Virus record (IMG/VR): IMGVR_UViG_3300029267_002897
Coordinates: 1 to 64,000 of that record
Reading direction: 5' to 3' (one strand)
Length of the DNA: 64,000 nt
Source of the DNA: a virus
The translations under genes were made by a program, and so were the position numbers. The notes under the pieces were generated by a model, which was not told where the DNA came from, made no database searches, and worked only from the letters and a program-made list of their open reading frames with translations. Every line of letters starts with the position of its first letter. Position 1 is the first letter of the stretch. Positions 28,807 through 37,853 of the stretch are shown piece after piece.

Positions 28807-28989
28807 ATGGATTGGCGAGACGCACTTAAACGGGTTTTGATAGCCGCCGGAAAAGTAGCAATCGCCGAAGCATTAAAGGAAGCAGCAACAATCGCAGTGG
28901 ACGAGACAGTAGGAAAGAAACAGATAGGCGACGGGTCCTCTCGGGGGTCAAACGTCACTCGACTAAGCACAAAGCGAAAAAGTAGCTAA
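28807..28989 (+). CDS. small plus-strand hypothetical protein
   Basis: 60 residues: a helix (DALKRVLIAAGKVAIAEALKEAATIAVDETV) followed by a Ser/Lys/Arg tail. AAAGGAGTCGC precedes the ATG. It heads a three-gene plus-strand island (28807, 29089, 29596) inside the minus-strand virion region. No family recognised. Confidence 0.7.
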   Translation: MDWRDALKRVLIAAGKVAIAEALKEAATIAVDETVGKKQIGDGSSRGSNVTRLSTKRKSS

Positions 28990-29004
28990 AAACGACAGTG
29001 CAAT

Positions 29005-29015
29005 TTGGTAGAAGA
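29005..29015 (+). promoter_or_regulatory. TTGGTAGAAGA-type promoter box
   Basis: Plus strand, identical to the box at 6637 on the minus strand; 74 nt upstream of the ATG at 29089. The leader contains a CCCGCA-ATTC-TGCGGG hairpin (29056-29071) directly before the AGGAGG site, which may regulate translation. Confidence 0.6.
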
Positions 29016-29088
29016 AAATAGGCTACAGGGAAGCGGTTCCGCTACCCAAAAAGACCCGCAATTCTGCGGGCAATACAGGAGGTGTGAC

Positions 29089-29541
29089 ATGGGCGCAGGA
29101 AAAGTACTCGCAATCGTCGGTGGCGTGTTGGCCACAGCGGTGGGCGCGGGGGCCGGAGGGTTCGCTCTCGGGCGTCGCGGTCGGAAGAAGGACGACCTCG
29201 TGAAGACCGCCAGCGGCACGTACGTCGAGCGGCAGCACGCGGTCCGGGCCGACTCCAAGCTCCAGGCCGACAAGAACGCGACGGAGTACAACGTCGTCAA
29301 GCTGCCGACCTCGTACGAGAAGGCGCAGAAGGAGCTGAAGGACCGCAACGAGAAGGCGATGGAGAAGATCCTCAGCGACCTGGAAGAGGTCGCCGGGGAG
29401 GACACCAACGTCGCCGTCCTCGAGCTCTTCGCCTCGGACCCGGAGTTCGCCAAGTACATCTTCGAGGCGTCCAAGGAGTACGCCAAGGAGAAGCAGCTCC
29501 GGGAGCAGATCGAGGCCGACAAGCAGCGCAAGACCGGCTAG
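29089..29541 (+). CDS. single-pass membrane / coiled-coil protein
   Basis: 150 residues. N-terminal Gly/Ala/Val transmembrane helix (VLAIVGGVLATAVGAGAGGFAL) then a basic stop (GRRGRKK), the motif VKTASG, and long charged helices (YEKAQKELKDRNEKAMEKILSDLEEV, FEASKEYAKEKQLREQIEADKQ). The VKTAS motif recurs in several virion-region proteins. Codon third positions are nearly all G or C, unlike its neighbours, suggesting very high expression or different origin. AGGAGGTG precedes the ATG. Confidence 0.8.
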   Translation: MGAGKVLAIVGGVLATAVGAGAGGFALGRRGRKKDDLVKTASGTYVERQHAVRADSKLQADKNATEYNVVKLPTSYEKAQKELKDRNEKAMEKILSDLEEVAGEDTNVAVLELFASDPEFAKYIFEASKEYAKEKQLREQIEADKQRKTG

Positions 29542-29595
29542 GGTCCCGGTCGGGAGAGAGTGACATTCGTCGCTCTCTTTTTGCTAGGAGGGAAC

Positions 29596-30288
29596 ATGGT
29601 TGACCGTAGTCACTATCTGTACCTGGATGTCATCAAGTACCAGATGTGTTGTGTTCGGCGGGAGATAAAGGGGGAAGTACAGACGTGCCAGGGAGACGCC
29701 AAAGCAGAACTTGTGGCTCCCCGTGAAGATGGCGCGTCGTACTTCCTCCCTATCTGCGGTCGGAAGAAGTGCAAGGAGATGTGCGGTGATATCCGAGATG
29801 CGCTGGAAGACGGGAAGGACCCACGCGACATCCCGGAACTGGACATGGAGGAGTTGTTCATTAAGCCCCCCGGGCTCGAACAGAAGTGCAAGTTCTATTC
29901 CTGGCTCGATGAGTTGAGAGTTGAGTACCAGCGACAACAGGACCCTGCACCACCGGCCCAGGAACCCGTCGAAGAAGAGTCCAAATACGTTTACGCCGTA
30001 GAGGATTGGGAGTTCGTGGATGACATCGACCGCTGGATGAACGCGGAAGGGGAGGTGGTCCACATCCGCAAGCTATCAACGGGAGAGCTGATAGATTCCG
30101 TCCTGGCGGTGAGGGACGCCAACTACAAGAGCATCACCCGAAAACACTACTGGACCAAGAAATTGTTCATTGACGAGAACCGGAAGCGGTACCGGTACCC
30201 TACACCGGCCTTACGGGTGGGAGTGAGTGTGGCGAGCGACAAGCTCGAGGAGTTCGAGGCGGTAGCCAGCCATCGAGGTCTGGTCTAA
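29596..30288 (+). CDS. Cys-rich plus-strand hypothetical protein
   Basis: 230 residues. Cys-rich N-terminal half (YQMCCVRREIKGEVQTCQG, ICGRKKCKEMCGD, EQKCKFYSWL) that could bind one or two zincs or a metal cluster. The C-terminal half is alpha/beta (YVYAVEDWEFVDDIDRWMNAEGEVVHIRKL). TAGGAGGG precedes the ATG; an intrinsic plus-strand terminator follows at 30335. No family recognised. Confidence 0.75.
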   Translation: MVDRSHYLYLDVIKYQMCCVRREIKGEVQTCQGDAKAELVAPREDGASYFLPICGRKKCKEMCGDIRDALEDGKDPRDIPELDMEELFIKPPGLEQKCKFYSWLDELRVEYQRQQDPAPPAQEPVEEESKYVYAVEDWEFVDDIDRWMNAEGEVVHIRKLSTGELIDSVLAVRDANYKSITRKHYWTKKLFIDENRKRYRYPTPALRVGVSVASDKLEEFEAVASHRGLV

Positions 30289-30322
30289 AAAAACTCTAGC
30301 CCCCCGAGAAGGGGGGCCAGAG
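30287..30322 (-). terminator. intrinsic terminator (minus)
   Basis: Minus-strand CTCTGGCCCCCC-TTCTC-GGGGGGCTAGAG followed by TTTTTTT; ends the 30364-31197 gene. It overlaps the stop of the plus-strand gene. Confidence 0.8.
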
Positions 30323-30334
30323 CCCGCAGCAAGA

Positions 30335-30358
30335 AGAACCGGGAACAACGGTTCTTTT
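30335..30358 (+). terminator. intrinsic terminator (plus)
   Basis: AGAACCG-GGAACAA-CGGTTCT followed by TTT, ends the plus-strand island. Confidence 0.65.
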
Positions 30359-30363
30359 AGCTC

Positions 30364-31197
30364 TTAGACCGTGGGCAGCGAGAGCGTGTAGAGCTTCGCG
30401 CCTGACCGCAGCTGGAGTGCCACCATCTGTGAGGCGACGATGGGTGCCAGCGCCGGGACGTCGAACGTGATTTTCGGAGGCGAGACGGTGAGGTCAACCG
30501 CCGTGATGGTGCACGGGAAGCCCCCACAGGTGATGAAGATACCCGCACCGAGACCACCCTCCAGGTAGGCCTCGTCCTGCGTCGCAACGACATCGCCGCC
30601 CGTTCCGAGCAGTGCGGTGGTCACGAGGGCTGCCGCCGCAGCGTACCCGTCGATGGCCGCCTTCACGGTCGTCGCATCGGAGCCCGAGCCTCCCTGGTCG
30701 ACGGTGATTTTTTTGGCTGCGACAGCCACGCTCAGGCCACCACCACCCGTGTCGACGACCTCCACGCTGATTTCGTTGCCCTGATATCCGGGCAACAGCG
30801 CGGTGACCTCGATGGAGCGGTCCGGGTATGCGGCGTCGCCGATGACCAGGGACGCGAACTCATTCTCGCCCTGGATGTTCGGCCCGAACATGTCGATTCC
30901 CGTCTGCCCCGCTACCGCGACCGTGTTGGTGGTCACGTAGTCGATGTTGGGCAGGCCTTCCAAGTCCGCGTTCTCCGACCGGGTGTCGAAGTCCTCGAAC
31001 TCCACGTCATACGTGAGCATGCCGTTGAGCTCAAGCGCCGCCAGCTGGTACTTCATCCGCTGATGCTGCCCCTTGCTGACAACCAGCTCCTTGGAGGTCC
31101 CCTTGGGGATGGTCAGCGTGAGCAGACCTTCTGCCGGGAACGGGTCTTGGACGATGACGTCGCCTTTTTCTTTCGCCATGATGATGAGTTTGGGCAT
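30364..31197 (-). CDS. structural beta-rich virion protein
   Basis: 277 residues, mostly beta (DVIVQDPFPAEGLLTLTIPKGTSKELVV, RSIEVTALLPGYQGNEISVEVVDTGGGGLSVAVAAKKITV, KITFDVPALAPIVASQMVALQL). Late-type promoter (TATACTT, 31237-31243), strong GGAGG site, own terminator: a single-gene, probably abundantly expressed unit next to sheath and baseplate genes. The internal SVEV..GGG..VAV..ITV block is like repeat domains that decorate phage sheath or tail-tube proteins. Exact role unknown. Confidence 0.7.
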   Translation of the reverse strand: MPKLIIMAKEKGDVIVQDPFPAEGLLTLTIPKGTSKELVVSKGQHQRMKYQLAALELNGMLTYDVEFEDFDTRSENADLEGLPNIDYVTTNTVAVAGQTGIDMFGPNIQGENEFASLVIGDAAYPDRSIEVTALLPGYQGNEISVEVVDTGGGGLSVAVAAKKITVDQGGSGSDATTVKAAIDGYAAAAALVTTALLGTGGDVVATQDEAYLEGGLGAGIFITCGGFPCTITAVDLTVSPPKITFDVPALAPIVASQMVALQLRSGAKLYTLSLPTV

Positions 31198-31236
31198 CTC
31201 AAACCCTCCAATTGTTTACGGTTCAAACGCCACAGG

Positions 31237-31243
31237 AAGTATA
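31237..31243 (-). promoter_or_regulatory. TATACTT (virion-class) promoter box
   Basis: Minus-strand GCACCCTATACTTCC, 40 nt upstream of the ATG at 31197; same CACCCTATAmTT context as at 37100. Confidence 0.65.
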
Positions 31244-31268
31244 GGGTGCCCCTCAGGGAACTACAAGG

Positions 31269-32852
31269 TCAAGCCCCTATGAAAACCCGGATACTTTTGA
31301 CCGGCGCTGTCAAGCCGGACAAGGCCGCTTTGAACCCTTGTTGTGTCCCAGGTGGTACCTCCGCCGGAAGCGAAGGACCCCATGCTGTCTGGTGAATGTG
31401 CGAGTCCAGTAGCTGAATCAGCGTGTTGGCAAATGCCAACCATTTGTTGTAGAGCATCGCACTGTCAGTCTGCGGATTGAAATTTGCCGCAGGGCCATTA
31501 CCGAGAAACGGACCTGCACTAGGTACGATACACCCTAGTCCAATCGAGCCCGGACTGAGAGTGTTGAGATTGACGGAACATACTCCTCCTAGTCCGGAAG
31601 CTGGGTGCTGGGGGTCTTCTCCGATGATAACATGGCCGTTGTTCACGAAGAGATGGTAGCTGGCGTACGCAAGAGGATTCGCTCCCGAGAGGATGTCCCC
31701 GATGATGAGCTGGTAACTGCCATTCAAGACGCGCATGTTGTACGCGACATTAGTAGGCTTGGCTTCGAGGGGAGAGCCGCCCGACACCTGTCCAGTAAAT
31801 TGGCCTCCCACGCTCAGCGTCTGGTTTCGGTTGATGGACACGGACTGGTCGTTACCTACGACCTCATAGTCCGACTCGTTGACGGTAGTGGCGCGTGACC
31901 CACGAACCTGTTTGGTCTCCGTCTGTTCGACCAGCATCCTGCGCCCACCCGTAATGCGAGTGACGGAATCTCCACCTATAGTTTCGGATTTGCGCCCTGG
32001 CGTCTGAAAAACGAAGCCGGTCTTGCCAAAGAGCCGGACCTCCCCGTCAGGCGTAATCTTGAACTGCGCCTGTTCAATTCGGCCATCCGCCGACGTGATG
32101 CGCATATTGAAGAGCTGGCCCTTGTCCCCGATGTCGAGGTGGAACGTCCAGTTTTCGAGGTCACCACCAGATTCGTTGAGCTGGTCAGCGGCCCCCCGGA
32201 AAGAAAGATTGACGCGCCCGTTGTTGTTTTCGATTCGTAGTTCGCCGAAGCTGCTGAAGTGCTGGTAATTCTCACATACTGTCCGTACAAGATTATGCAG
32301 TCCCGAGACGATGACTTGGGCTTGTTCATTGCCGAACACCTTGCAGAGTTTACCGCGTAAAGCTGCGATGAAGTTCCCGTCTGGAGAGGCGCGACACCAG
32401 TCGCCCGTAAAGAGTCCTACCGGGTCCGAAGGAGAACGATAGTACCCGGACTGCGGGCCAAAAGAAGAGCTGGTGTCTGCGGGGTCGCGGCCTGCCACGC
32501 GGGGTGCTATGTCGGGAGCCCCGTCCGTGATGTACTTGCTAGCACTCGCGGCGATGACACCCTTGATGACCGGGATACCCAGAGAATAGTCGATGACGAC
32601 GTTGGTATCGGCCGGGAGTACCGAGTTATCCCCGGGCTCCTGTGTCATCCGAGGAACACCCTCGTGCTTGCGCCGTCCTCTATCGGCAGGGTCGAGCTTG
32701 GAGCCCTGAGTAATGACTACGTACGTTTTTGTGGCATCGTCGTAGGAATCCACGATACCAAGGACACTTCCACTACGCGGGTAGATGTTACCGGAGGCGG
32801 CTACACCGCTGAGACGTAGAAGTCGTTGGTAGTCGTCGGAGCCGTTAGTCAT
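31269..32852 (-). CDS. baseplate spike protein, gp5/VgrG-like
   Basis: 527 residues. N-terminal OB-like barrel (GSVLGIVDSYDDATKTYVVITQG, GIPVIKGVIA), a central domain, then repetitive short strands ending in VVGNDQSVSINRNQTLSVGGQFTG, the hallmark of the beta-helical needle of gp5-type spikes. A C-terminal helix (WLAFANTLIQLLDSHIHQT) is also typical. The protein would puncture the cell envelope at tail contraction. No lysozyme domain is evident. Last gene of the sheath operon; contains a perfect TTTACCGCGTAAA palindrome. Confidence 0.8.
   Translation of the reverse strand: MTNGSDDYQRLLRLSGVAASGNIYPRSGSVLGIVDSYDDATKTYVVITQGSKLDPADRGRRKHEGVPRMTQEPGDNSVLPADTNVVIDYSLGIPVIKGVIAASASKYITDGAPDIAPRVAGRDPADTSSSFGPQSGYYRSPSDPVGLFTGDWCRASPDGNFIAALRGKLCKVFGNEQAQVIVSGLHNLVRTVCENYQHFSSFGELRIENNNGRVNLSFRGAADQLNESGGDLENWTFHLDIGDKGQLFNMRITSADGRIEQAQFKITPDGEVRLFGKTGFVFQTPGRKSETIGGDSVTRITGGRRMLVEQTETKQVRGSRATTVNESDYEVVGNDQSVSINRNQTLSVGGQFTGQVSGGSPLEAKPTNVAYNMRVLNGSYQLIIGDILSGANPLAYASYHLFVNNGHVIIGEDPQHPASGLGGVCSVNLNTLSPGSIGLGCIVPSAGPFLGNGPAANFNPQTDSAMLYNKWLAFANTLIQLLDSHIHQTAWGPSLPAEVPPGTQQGFKAALSGLTAPVKSIRVFIGA
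32349..32361. repeat. perfect TTTAC-NNN-GTAAA palindrome
   Basis: TTTACCGCGTAAA in the spike gene, here read in a different codon frame (Leu-Arg-Gly-Lys), so the DNA rather than the peptide is conserved. Confidence 0.8.
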
Positions 32853-32885
32853 GGCGAAAAGATTACCATGAAGCTCCGGGAAGAA

Positions 32886-33638
32886 CTAGAGCTGGTCAGT
32901 GATGGTGTTGTCGACGAAGGAATCGGAGACGGTCGGGTCGCCACCTACGAAGCCGATGACGGTATCCACCGTCACGCGGTCCACGCGGTCCCCGATGATG
33001 ACGCTCGGTACGAACGGGTACAGCCGGTCGCACATGCCGCCCACGTCCTCCATAATCATGTTCTGACCGGCGGTGAAGCCAAGGGTGTAGGTGTTAATCA
33101 TGCACAACTCAGCGTAAAACGCACCGAGGATGTCATGAATCTTGTCCTTGAACATCACCCCGAGTCCGAACGGCACGTAGTACAGCTCAGAGTCCAAGTT
33201 GATGTAGAAGTTCGTGAGGTTCCGACCTTCAGGGATGGGGACCGGTGGGTCGTCGAACTTCTCGACCGGGACATCTCCGGCTACTGCGTTGTGGTAGAGC
33301 ACTCGCAGCAGGTTTCGCCCGTTGGTGAAGAGCCGCCCGATTCGCCATGTGGTCTGGCTCTTCCCGCTCACGAAGAACGAGCGACCCGAACCAATCGCGG
33401 CCATTGGCTGCGTAGGCTTTTGGCTTGTCACCTGGAACGTCTGGAGCATTCCGATTGCCAGGAGGCTTGCCCAGCCGCTGACGTCTTCCTGCTTCACGTC
33501 ATCAAACCGGGGAGGTCCCGCCAGGACAAGCGTATCATCAGGGTGCGCCGAGGTGTACGCAGCGTTGTCCATGTGTCGTTCGACGTTGTGGCGCTGCGAG
33601 TCCCAGGTGGTTACGCCTTTGGTAATTCCGAGAGTCAT
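32886..33638 (-). CDS. tail/baseplate structural protein
   Basis: 250 residues, beta-rich with LLAIGMLQTFQVTSQKPTQPM, IGSGRSFFVSGKSQTTWRIGRLFTNGRNLLRVLYH and LYYVPFGLGVMFKD. The phrase order (long N-terminal arm, IGS/G...W.I.R....G..LLR) resembles tail or baseplate proteins of SPO1-like myoviruses, but a named family is not certain. It lies between the Gly-rich virion protein and the spike, in the sheath operon. Confidence 0.7.
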   Translation of the reverse strand: MTLGITKGVTTWDSQRHNVERHMDNAAYTSAHPDDTLVLAGPPRFDDVKQEDVSGWASLLAIGMLQTFQVTSQKPTQPMAAIGSGRSFFVSGKSQTTWRIGRLFTNGRNLLRVLYHNAVAGDVPVEKFDDPPVPIPEGRNLTNFYINLDSELYYVPFGLGVMFKDKIHDILGAFYAELCMINTYTLGFTAGQNMIMEDVGGMCDRLYPFVPSVIIGDRVDRVTVDTVIGFVGGDPTVSDSFVDNTITDQL

Positions 33639-33650
33639 CCTCGCATCCTC

Positions 33651-34286
33651 CTAGTAGTAACGCGGCTGCGGCATTTGCGGTTGTCCCGCTGGCAGCAGCA
33701 TGCTTCCCATCGAATAAGCGGACACTCCCTTTCCTAGAGCGCCGCCAACTCCCCGTGCCTGGGGTGAGAACATCATACCACGCATGAAGTTCCCGCCTCC
33801 ACGCCACAGCGTACGTCCTGGTGCTTGAGCCATCCCGGACATGGCACTGCTCAGTGCTTGCCCCCCGCGCTGAAGCATTCCTCCAGCCCGCTGACTCCAC
33901 TTGCCGCCCTGTAACATCCCACGGAGCATCTTGGACTGTGGGCCTGCGGTACGCTGCATGGTCGACATGGAGGTCAACACCGACGGTGCACCCTTAGCCG
34001 TCGGTACTATCTTTCCCGCACCTTGCGCCAGGGGTTTGATTTTACTCAACGACGGTGCACCCTTAGCCACGGCTTTTGCCCCACCCCGGCCAACGGCTTT
34101 AGCGAGCATCCCCGCCCCGCGAGCTAGCCCTTTAGCCAGGGCACCCCACCACGCTTCCTTCACCAGCCCATCAGCGTCTGCTTCTGTCAGCCCACGGAGC
34201 ATGAAGGCCTGCTTCACCTGGGCAGGAGAATACCCACACGTTTTCAACGCGTAGGCTTCTCCCAGCTTGGTGAAAAGGTCGTGCAT
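33651..34286 (-). CDS. Gly/Ala-rich basic virion-type protein
   Basis: 211 residues. MHDLFTKLGEAYALKTCGYSPAQVKQAF is a virion-type N-terminus. The rest is Gly/Ala/Lys/Met-rich low complexity with two copies of KGAPS (KGAPSLSKI, KGAPSVLTS) and ends PAGQPQMPQPRYY, the Pro/Tyr tail seen in three other proteins. Charge (strongly basic) and lack of predicted catalytic motif suggest an internal, DNA-associated virion protein. Overlaps the sheath gene by one base. Confidence 0.75.
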   Translation of the reverse strand: MHDLFTKLGEAYALKTCGYSPAQVKQAFMLRGLTEADADGLVKEAWWGALAKGLARGAGMLAKAVGRGGAKAVAKGAPSLSKIKPLAQGAGKIVPTAKGAPSVLTSMSTMQRTAGPQSKMLRGMLQGGKWSQRAGGMLQRGGQALSSAMSGMAQAPGRTLWRGGGNFMRGMMFSPQARGVGGALGKGVSAYSMGSMLLPAGQPQMPQPRYY

Positions 34287-37060
34287 TACGCCACCAAGTG
34301 CAGTCCGATGATGTTCAAGGTCATCGGCAAGTCCACGCTCACGTACGCTTCCACGCGGTCCTTGCTGAGTTCCGTCGCCTGGAACACGTCATCCACCGTA
34401 GCCCCGATGAGCGGAGCGCCGATGCGCGCTACGTAGCGGGATTGCAGGTTGGCAATCGTCGCGTACAGTGCCTTGCGGATGAATTCCAGGGTGTCCTTGT
34501 TGATGTTCCACCGTCCGATGAACGGATAGAGCGTGTCGAGGAACGTCCAGGCAACGAAGTCGAAGTCCTTCACCACCATGTACTCGCCCGTCTCCAGCGC
34601 CAGCACATCTGTGGTGACCTCGTGGATGGAGTAGGGGAGCGCGTCGGGGTTGTCTTGCACGAAGACGTACACGCCGCCGTTGGACAGGTCCGTGAGCTGA
34701 GCCTCGGTGAAATATTCGCTCGAGTTGTAGATGCGGTCGACCCCGTTGATGCCCAGATTCGTGAAGCCCTGTTGCGGGGGCTGACCAGCAGTCTGACCGC
34801 CGATGCAGCACGCCAGGTAGTACCCGGGCTGAGCGTCCGCAGCCACCGGAGTGGTCCCCGTACCGCGGTCCTTGCTGCCGTCCACCAGGTCCGTGACATC
34901 GATCTCGTCCGGGTAGGCGAGCACGACGCGCTTGCTGCTGAAGCTCTGCGCGACCTGAACCATATAGGTTACCTGCTCGCTCTTGGTCATGTTCCGCTGC
35001 ACCCGGAACCAGATTTGACCGTTGGTGACGTCCCGGTCCACTGGAGTTCCATCCCTCTTGATGAGGTGCGGAAGCTCGTTCGCCACCGTCGAGGAGTTCG
35101 TCCCGTTGTTGACGATGGTGAGTCGGGTCTGGGAATCGACAGACGCAACCACCCATGACTGGTAGTTGTCCCAGCTGATGTTGCTGTCCGGGTCTTCCGG
35201 AATCTGCACGATGTCGCCGGGGATAATACCGTCATCGATGAAGGTGGCAGTCGGGCAGTAGAGCGTGTTGTAGAGCTGGTCGAGGTCCGTCCCCGTGAAA
35301 GTAATGGACAGGATGCCCGCCACTCCGACCTCGATGGAGGTCACCAGCGTGGTCCCGTCCGCCTCGAATACTTCGATCTTGTCACCCGCCGCTGAGAGCG
35401 CGAGCCCCGAGACGATGGCTGCGTTGAGCGCCTCGTCCGTCTCGAGTATGTCGCTGGCGTTCACATGTGCCACGGTGTACGGGCCGTAAGTCGTAGCGCC
35501 ACCGACATCGGTGATGAGTACCTTCTGGCCCGGGACCATCGGCAACGTATCGAAGCCCGGGTCGACGGGGCCTCCACCGTCCACCGGGGCCACGGTAAGG
35601 GTCTTCTTCCCGGTCGGCGCGGGGGTCGCAATCTGCTGGGTGGACGCCCCACCTGTCTCAGCGGTGACGTACTGCTGGGTAACAAGGTCCACCGCTCCGA
35701 GGATGACCCGGAACTTCTGCCGGATGCCGTTGTCCAGCACGTAGGTCGGGTCGGCGTAGTTCTCCGCCATCACCTTCAAGACGCCCAGAACACTGGTCTC
35801 GTAGGTGAGGGGGACGATGGCGTAGACTTCACGCTCGGCGCTGATGCGGTCGATGAAGTCGTTGTAGCCCGAGAGGTCATCCGACTTAACGCCGTAAACC
35901 TTCACGGGAGTCGTGGTGTTCTGCGCAGCGAGGAAGGCCCCCACGTACAGCGGATTGCGAGCGTCGAGCTTCCCGAGCGTATCTTCCATCGCCCGGTCCG
36001 AATCGATTTCGATAACGCGCTGGAGGTCCTGACGGAGAGCCCGGTACTCCATGTAGACTTCGGCAAACGACACCGGTTTGTTGCCCAGCGTCTCGTTCAC
36101 CTCAACCTCAACCCCGGTACCGAGCTCATCGACGGTGACGACCTGTCCCTCCACGGTCACGTAGCTGTCGTCAATCTCGATGTCATCCAGCTCACGCTCC
36201 ACACGCCAGTCGCGGTCTGAAGCATGGTTGTCGGTTCCGAAGTCCGTGGTCATCCGAGCATGGCACCAATCCCCCAGTTCAACGCGGTGCGTCGAGGGGC
36301 TGGGGTCGTCGGAGGTATCGATCTTGACCGTACCCCCGGCAGAGGTCACCCGGATGTGACACTCATCAACCTGCCCGACCAGGAGGGCACCGCCTTCGAC
36401 CTCGACCGCGGTAGCCTCTTCCGTCAGGGGGTTGCCCTGCTGCCAGATACCCTTGATGGGATAGGTACCGTTGCGGGAGTTGGTAGCCTGGTCGTCGAAA
36501 ATCTCGAGGGTGTCCCCGGCTACGACTCCGGCAGCCTGGAAGTCGACAGTGGTACCGCCGCCCCCCTGGTCCCAGAGCTTGTATGCCAACGCCTTGACGG
36601 TCTTGATGTAGTCCGCCGACGAAGGGCCACTCTCCGTGATGAGCTTGTCCCCGGGTTCGACACCGGCCACACCGAAGTGCACACCTGTGGTCCCGTTCCA
36701 GGCCAGGAAGAGGTTGTCCCCGGCGAAGAAGGTTGCGTCGTCGACACCGGGACTGGAGTTACGGAGGAGTACAGCGCGGAGTTCATCGAAGAAAATCTTC
36801 ACGCTTTCCGAATCCAGGATAGCACCGGCCTCGATGTCCGGTGGCGAAGTGATAACTACTGGGTCTGGAGTCCCGTAGTCCGCCATCGACTGGTCCAGCG
36901 TACCGTAGTCCGCCGCGTAGATGTCGTCTTTATCGTCCAGGTAGTCCAGAAGCTGATAGCAAGGACCGACGATAAGAACGTTCAAGTCGGGGATGTCCGG
37001 AGCTACCGAGATGGTCTGGTACTCCTGAAAAACAAGAACGTTTGGTCGCTGTACCGCCAT
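34286..37060 (-). CDS. tail sheath protein
   Basis: 924 residues, larger than T4 gp18 (659) because of inserted beta domains. N-terminus MAVQRPNVLVFQEYQ plus PDLNVLIVGPCYQL and the C-terminal region (KRVVLAYPDEI, GYYLACCIGGQTAGQPPQQGFTNLGI, NGGVYVFVQ, FIRKALYATIANLQSRYVARIGA) match myovirus sheath proteins, whose C-terminal domain forms the contractile lattice. First gene of an operon with its own late promoter. Contains the near-palindrome TTAACGCCGTAAA (35886-35898) in KVYGVKSDD. Confidence 0.9.
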   Translation of the reverse strand: MAVQRPNVLVFQEYQTISVAPDIPDLNVLIVGPCYQLLDYLDDKDDIYAADYGTLDQSMADYGTPDPVVITSPPDIEAGAILDSESVKIFFDELRAVLLRNSSPGVDDATFFAGDNLFLAWNGTTGVHFGVAGVEPGDKLITESGPSSADYIKTVKALAYKLWDQGGGGTTVDFQAAGVVAGDTLEIFDDQATNSRNGTYPIKGIWQQGNPLTEEATAVEVEGGALLVGQVDECHIRVTSAGGTVKIDTSDDPSPSTHRVELGDWCHARMTTDFGTDNHASDRDWRVERELDDIEIDDSYVTVEGQVVTVDELGTGVEVEVNETLGNKPVSFAEVYMEYRALRQDLQRVIEIDSDRAMEDTLGKLDARNPLYVGAFLAAQNTTTPVKVYGVKSDDLSGYNDFIDRISAEREVYAIVPLTYETSVLGVLKVMAENYADPTYVLDNGIRQKFRVILGAVDLVTQQYVTAETGGASTQQIATPAPTGKKTLTVAPVDGGGPVDPGFDTLPMVPGQKVLITDVGGATTYGPYTVAHVNASDILETDEALNAAIVSGLALSAAGDKIEVFEADGTTLVTSIEVGVAGILSITFTGTDLDQLYNTLYCPTATFIDDGIIPGDIVQIPEDPDSNISWDNYQSWVVASVDSQTRLTIVNNGTNSSTVANELPHLIKRDGTPVDRDVTNGQIWFRVQRNMTKSEQVTYMVQVAQSFSSKRVVLAYPDEIDVTDLVDGSKDRGTGTTPVAADAQPGYYLACCIGGQTAGQPPQQGFTNLGINGVDRIYNSSEYFTEAQLTDLSNGGVYVFVQDNPDALPYSIHEVTTDVLALETGEYMVVKDFDFVAWTFLDTLYPFIGRWNINKDTLEFIRKALYATIANLQSRYVARIGAPLIGATVDDVFQATELSKDRVEAYVSVDLPMTLNIIGLHLVA

Positions 37061-37099
37061 GAGTCAACTCCTTGATGTCATTTTCGTTCAACGCTGACC

Positions 37100-37106
37100 A
37101 ATTATA
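37100..37106 (-). promoter_or_regulatory. TATAATT (virion-class) promoter box
   Basis: Minus-strand GGACCCTATAATTGG, 40 nt upstream of the sheath ATG at 37060. Confidence 0.65.
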
Positions 37107-37112
37107 GGGTCC

Positions 37113-37853
37113 TCATCTGAATTCGCGTAGTGCTATCTGGTGGTAGTATACGTCGGGGTTGCCGCTGTCTTGAATCTTCGCCGCAATGTCCCGGAGGAGA
37201 GGTGCAATCGGACGAGTGCCCCACCGCAATTCAATCTGAACAGTGAATTGAATAGTCGTCTGCCAGATTTCTTTGTCGTACTCCGCATGGCGGGTAGGAC
37301 CTAGAGTCGGCTCGCTGATGTTGTAGAGTCCGAAGTTCTCCCGATACACATCCCGGGTAGCCAAAAGAAAAAACCATACCGTGTCCGCCAAGATGGCAGA
37401 CTCTGCGGGCGTCTCGGAATCGCATTCAATCAAGAGGGGAAATTCTGCCAGAGCAAAGTAGGCCTTCTCGGTACTGGGAAGGTCTTGGCCCGCACGGTTG
37501 TCGAGAACCACCTTCGTCGCAATAACGTCTCCATTGCGGTCAACATAAATAGCGGGGCGATAATTTCGAGAGGAAGAATCAACGTTGAATCCGGCTTCGA
37601 CGAGGAGCTTCTGTCGGTTGTCCACGGGCTCCTCGCACTCGCTTTCGGGAGTCAACTCAATGTCCCAGTACCAGGGCAGCGGTTCACCATTTCCGGGATC
37701 CGTAAAGCGATAGCGGATTGCCGCCATGAAGAGACCGATGACTGCCAGAGGAGTACCAGGAGCAATAAGGGGGCTCTCCCCCTCGAGTATCGGAAGGGGT
37801 TGGCCGCGCCAATCGTCGGGCGTCGTTATGATTCTACAGCCGCCGTTACTCAT
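37113..37853 (-). CDS. head-tail / tail completion-type protein
   Basis: 246 residues, alpha/beta with YWDIELTPESECEE, NRNGDVIATKVVLDN, TVWFFLLATRDVYREN and TTIQFTVQIELRWGTR. Position directly upstream (5') of the sheath and after the connector-like genes fits a tail terminator or completion protein; no direct homology is recognised. It overlaps the Cys-containing connector gene by 8 nt. Confidence 0.65.
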   Translation of the reverse strand: MSNGGCRIITTPDDWRGQPLPILEGESPLIAPGTPLAVIGLFMAAIRYRFTDPGNGEPLPWYWDIELTPESECEEPVDNRQKLLVEAGFNVDSSSRNYRPAIYVDRNGDVIATKVVLDNRAGQDLPSTEKAYFALAEFPLLIECDSETPAESAILADTVWFFLLATRDVYRENFGLYNISEPTLGPTRHAEYDKEIWQTTIQFTVQIELRWGTRPIAPLLRDIAAKIQDSGNPDVYYHQIALREFR

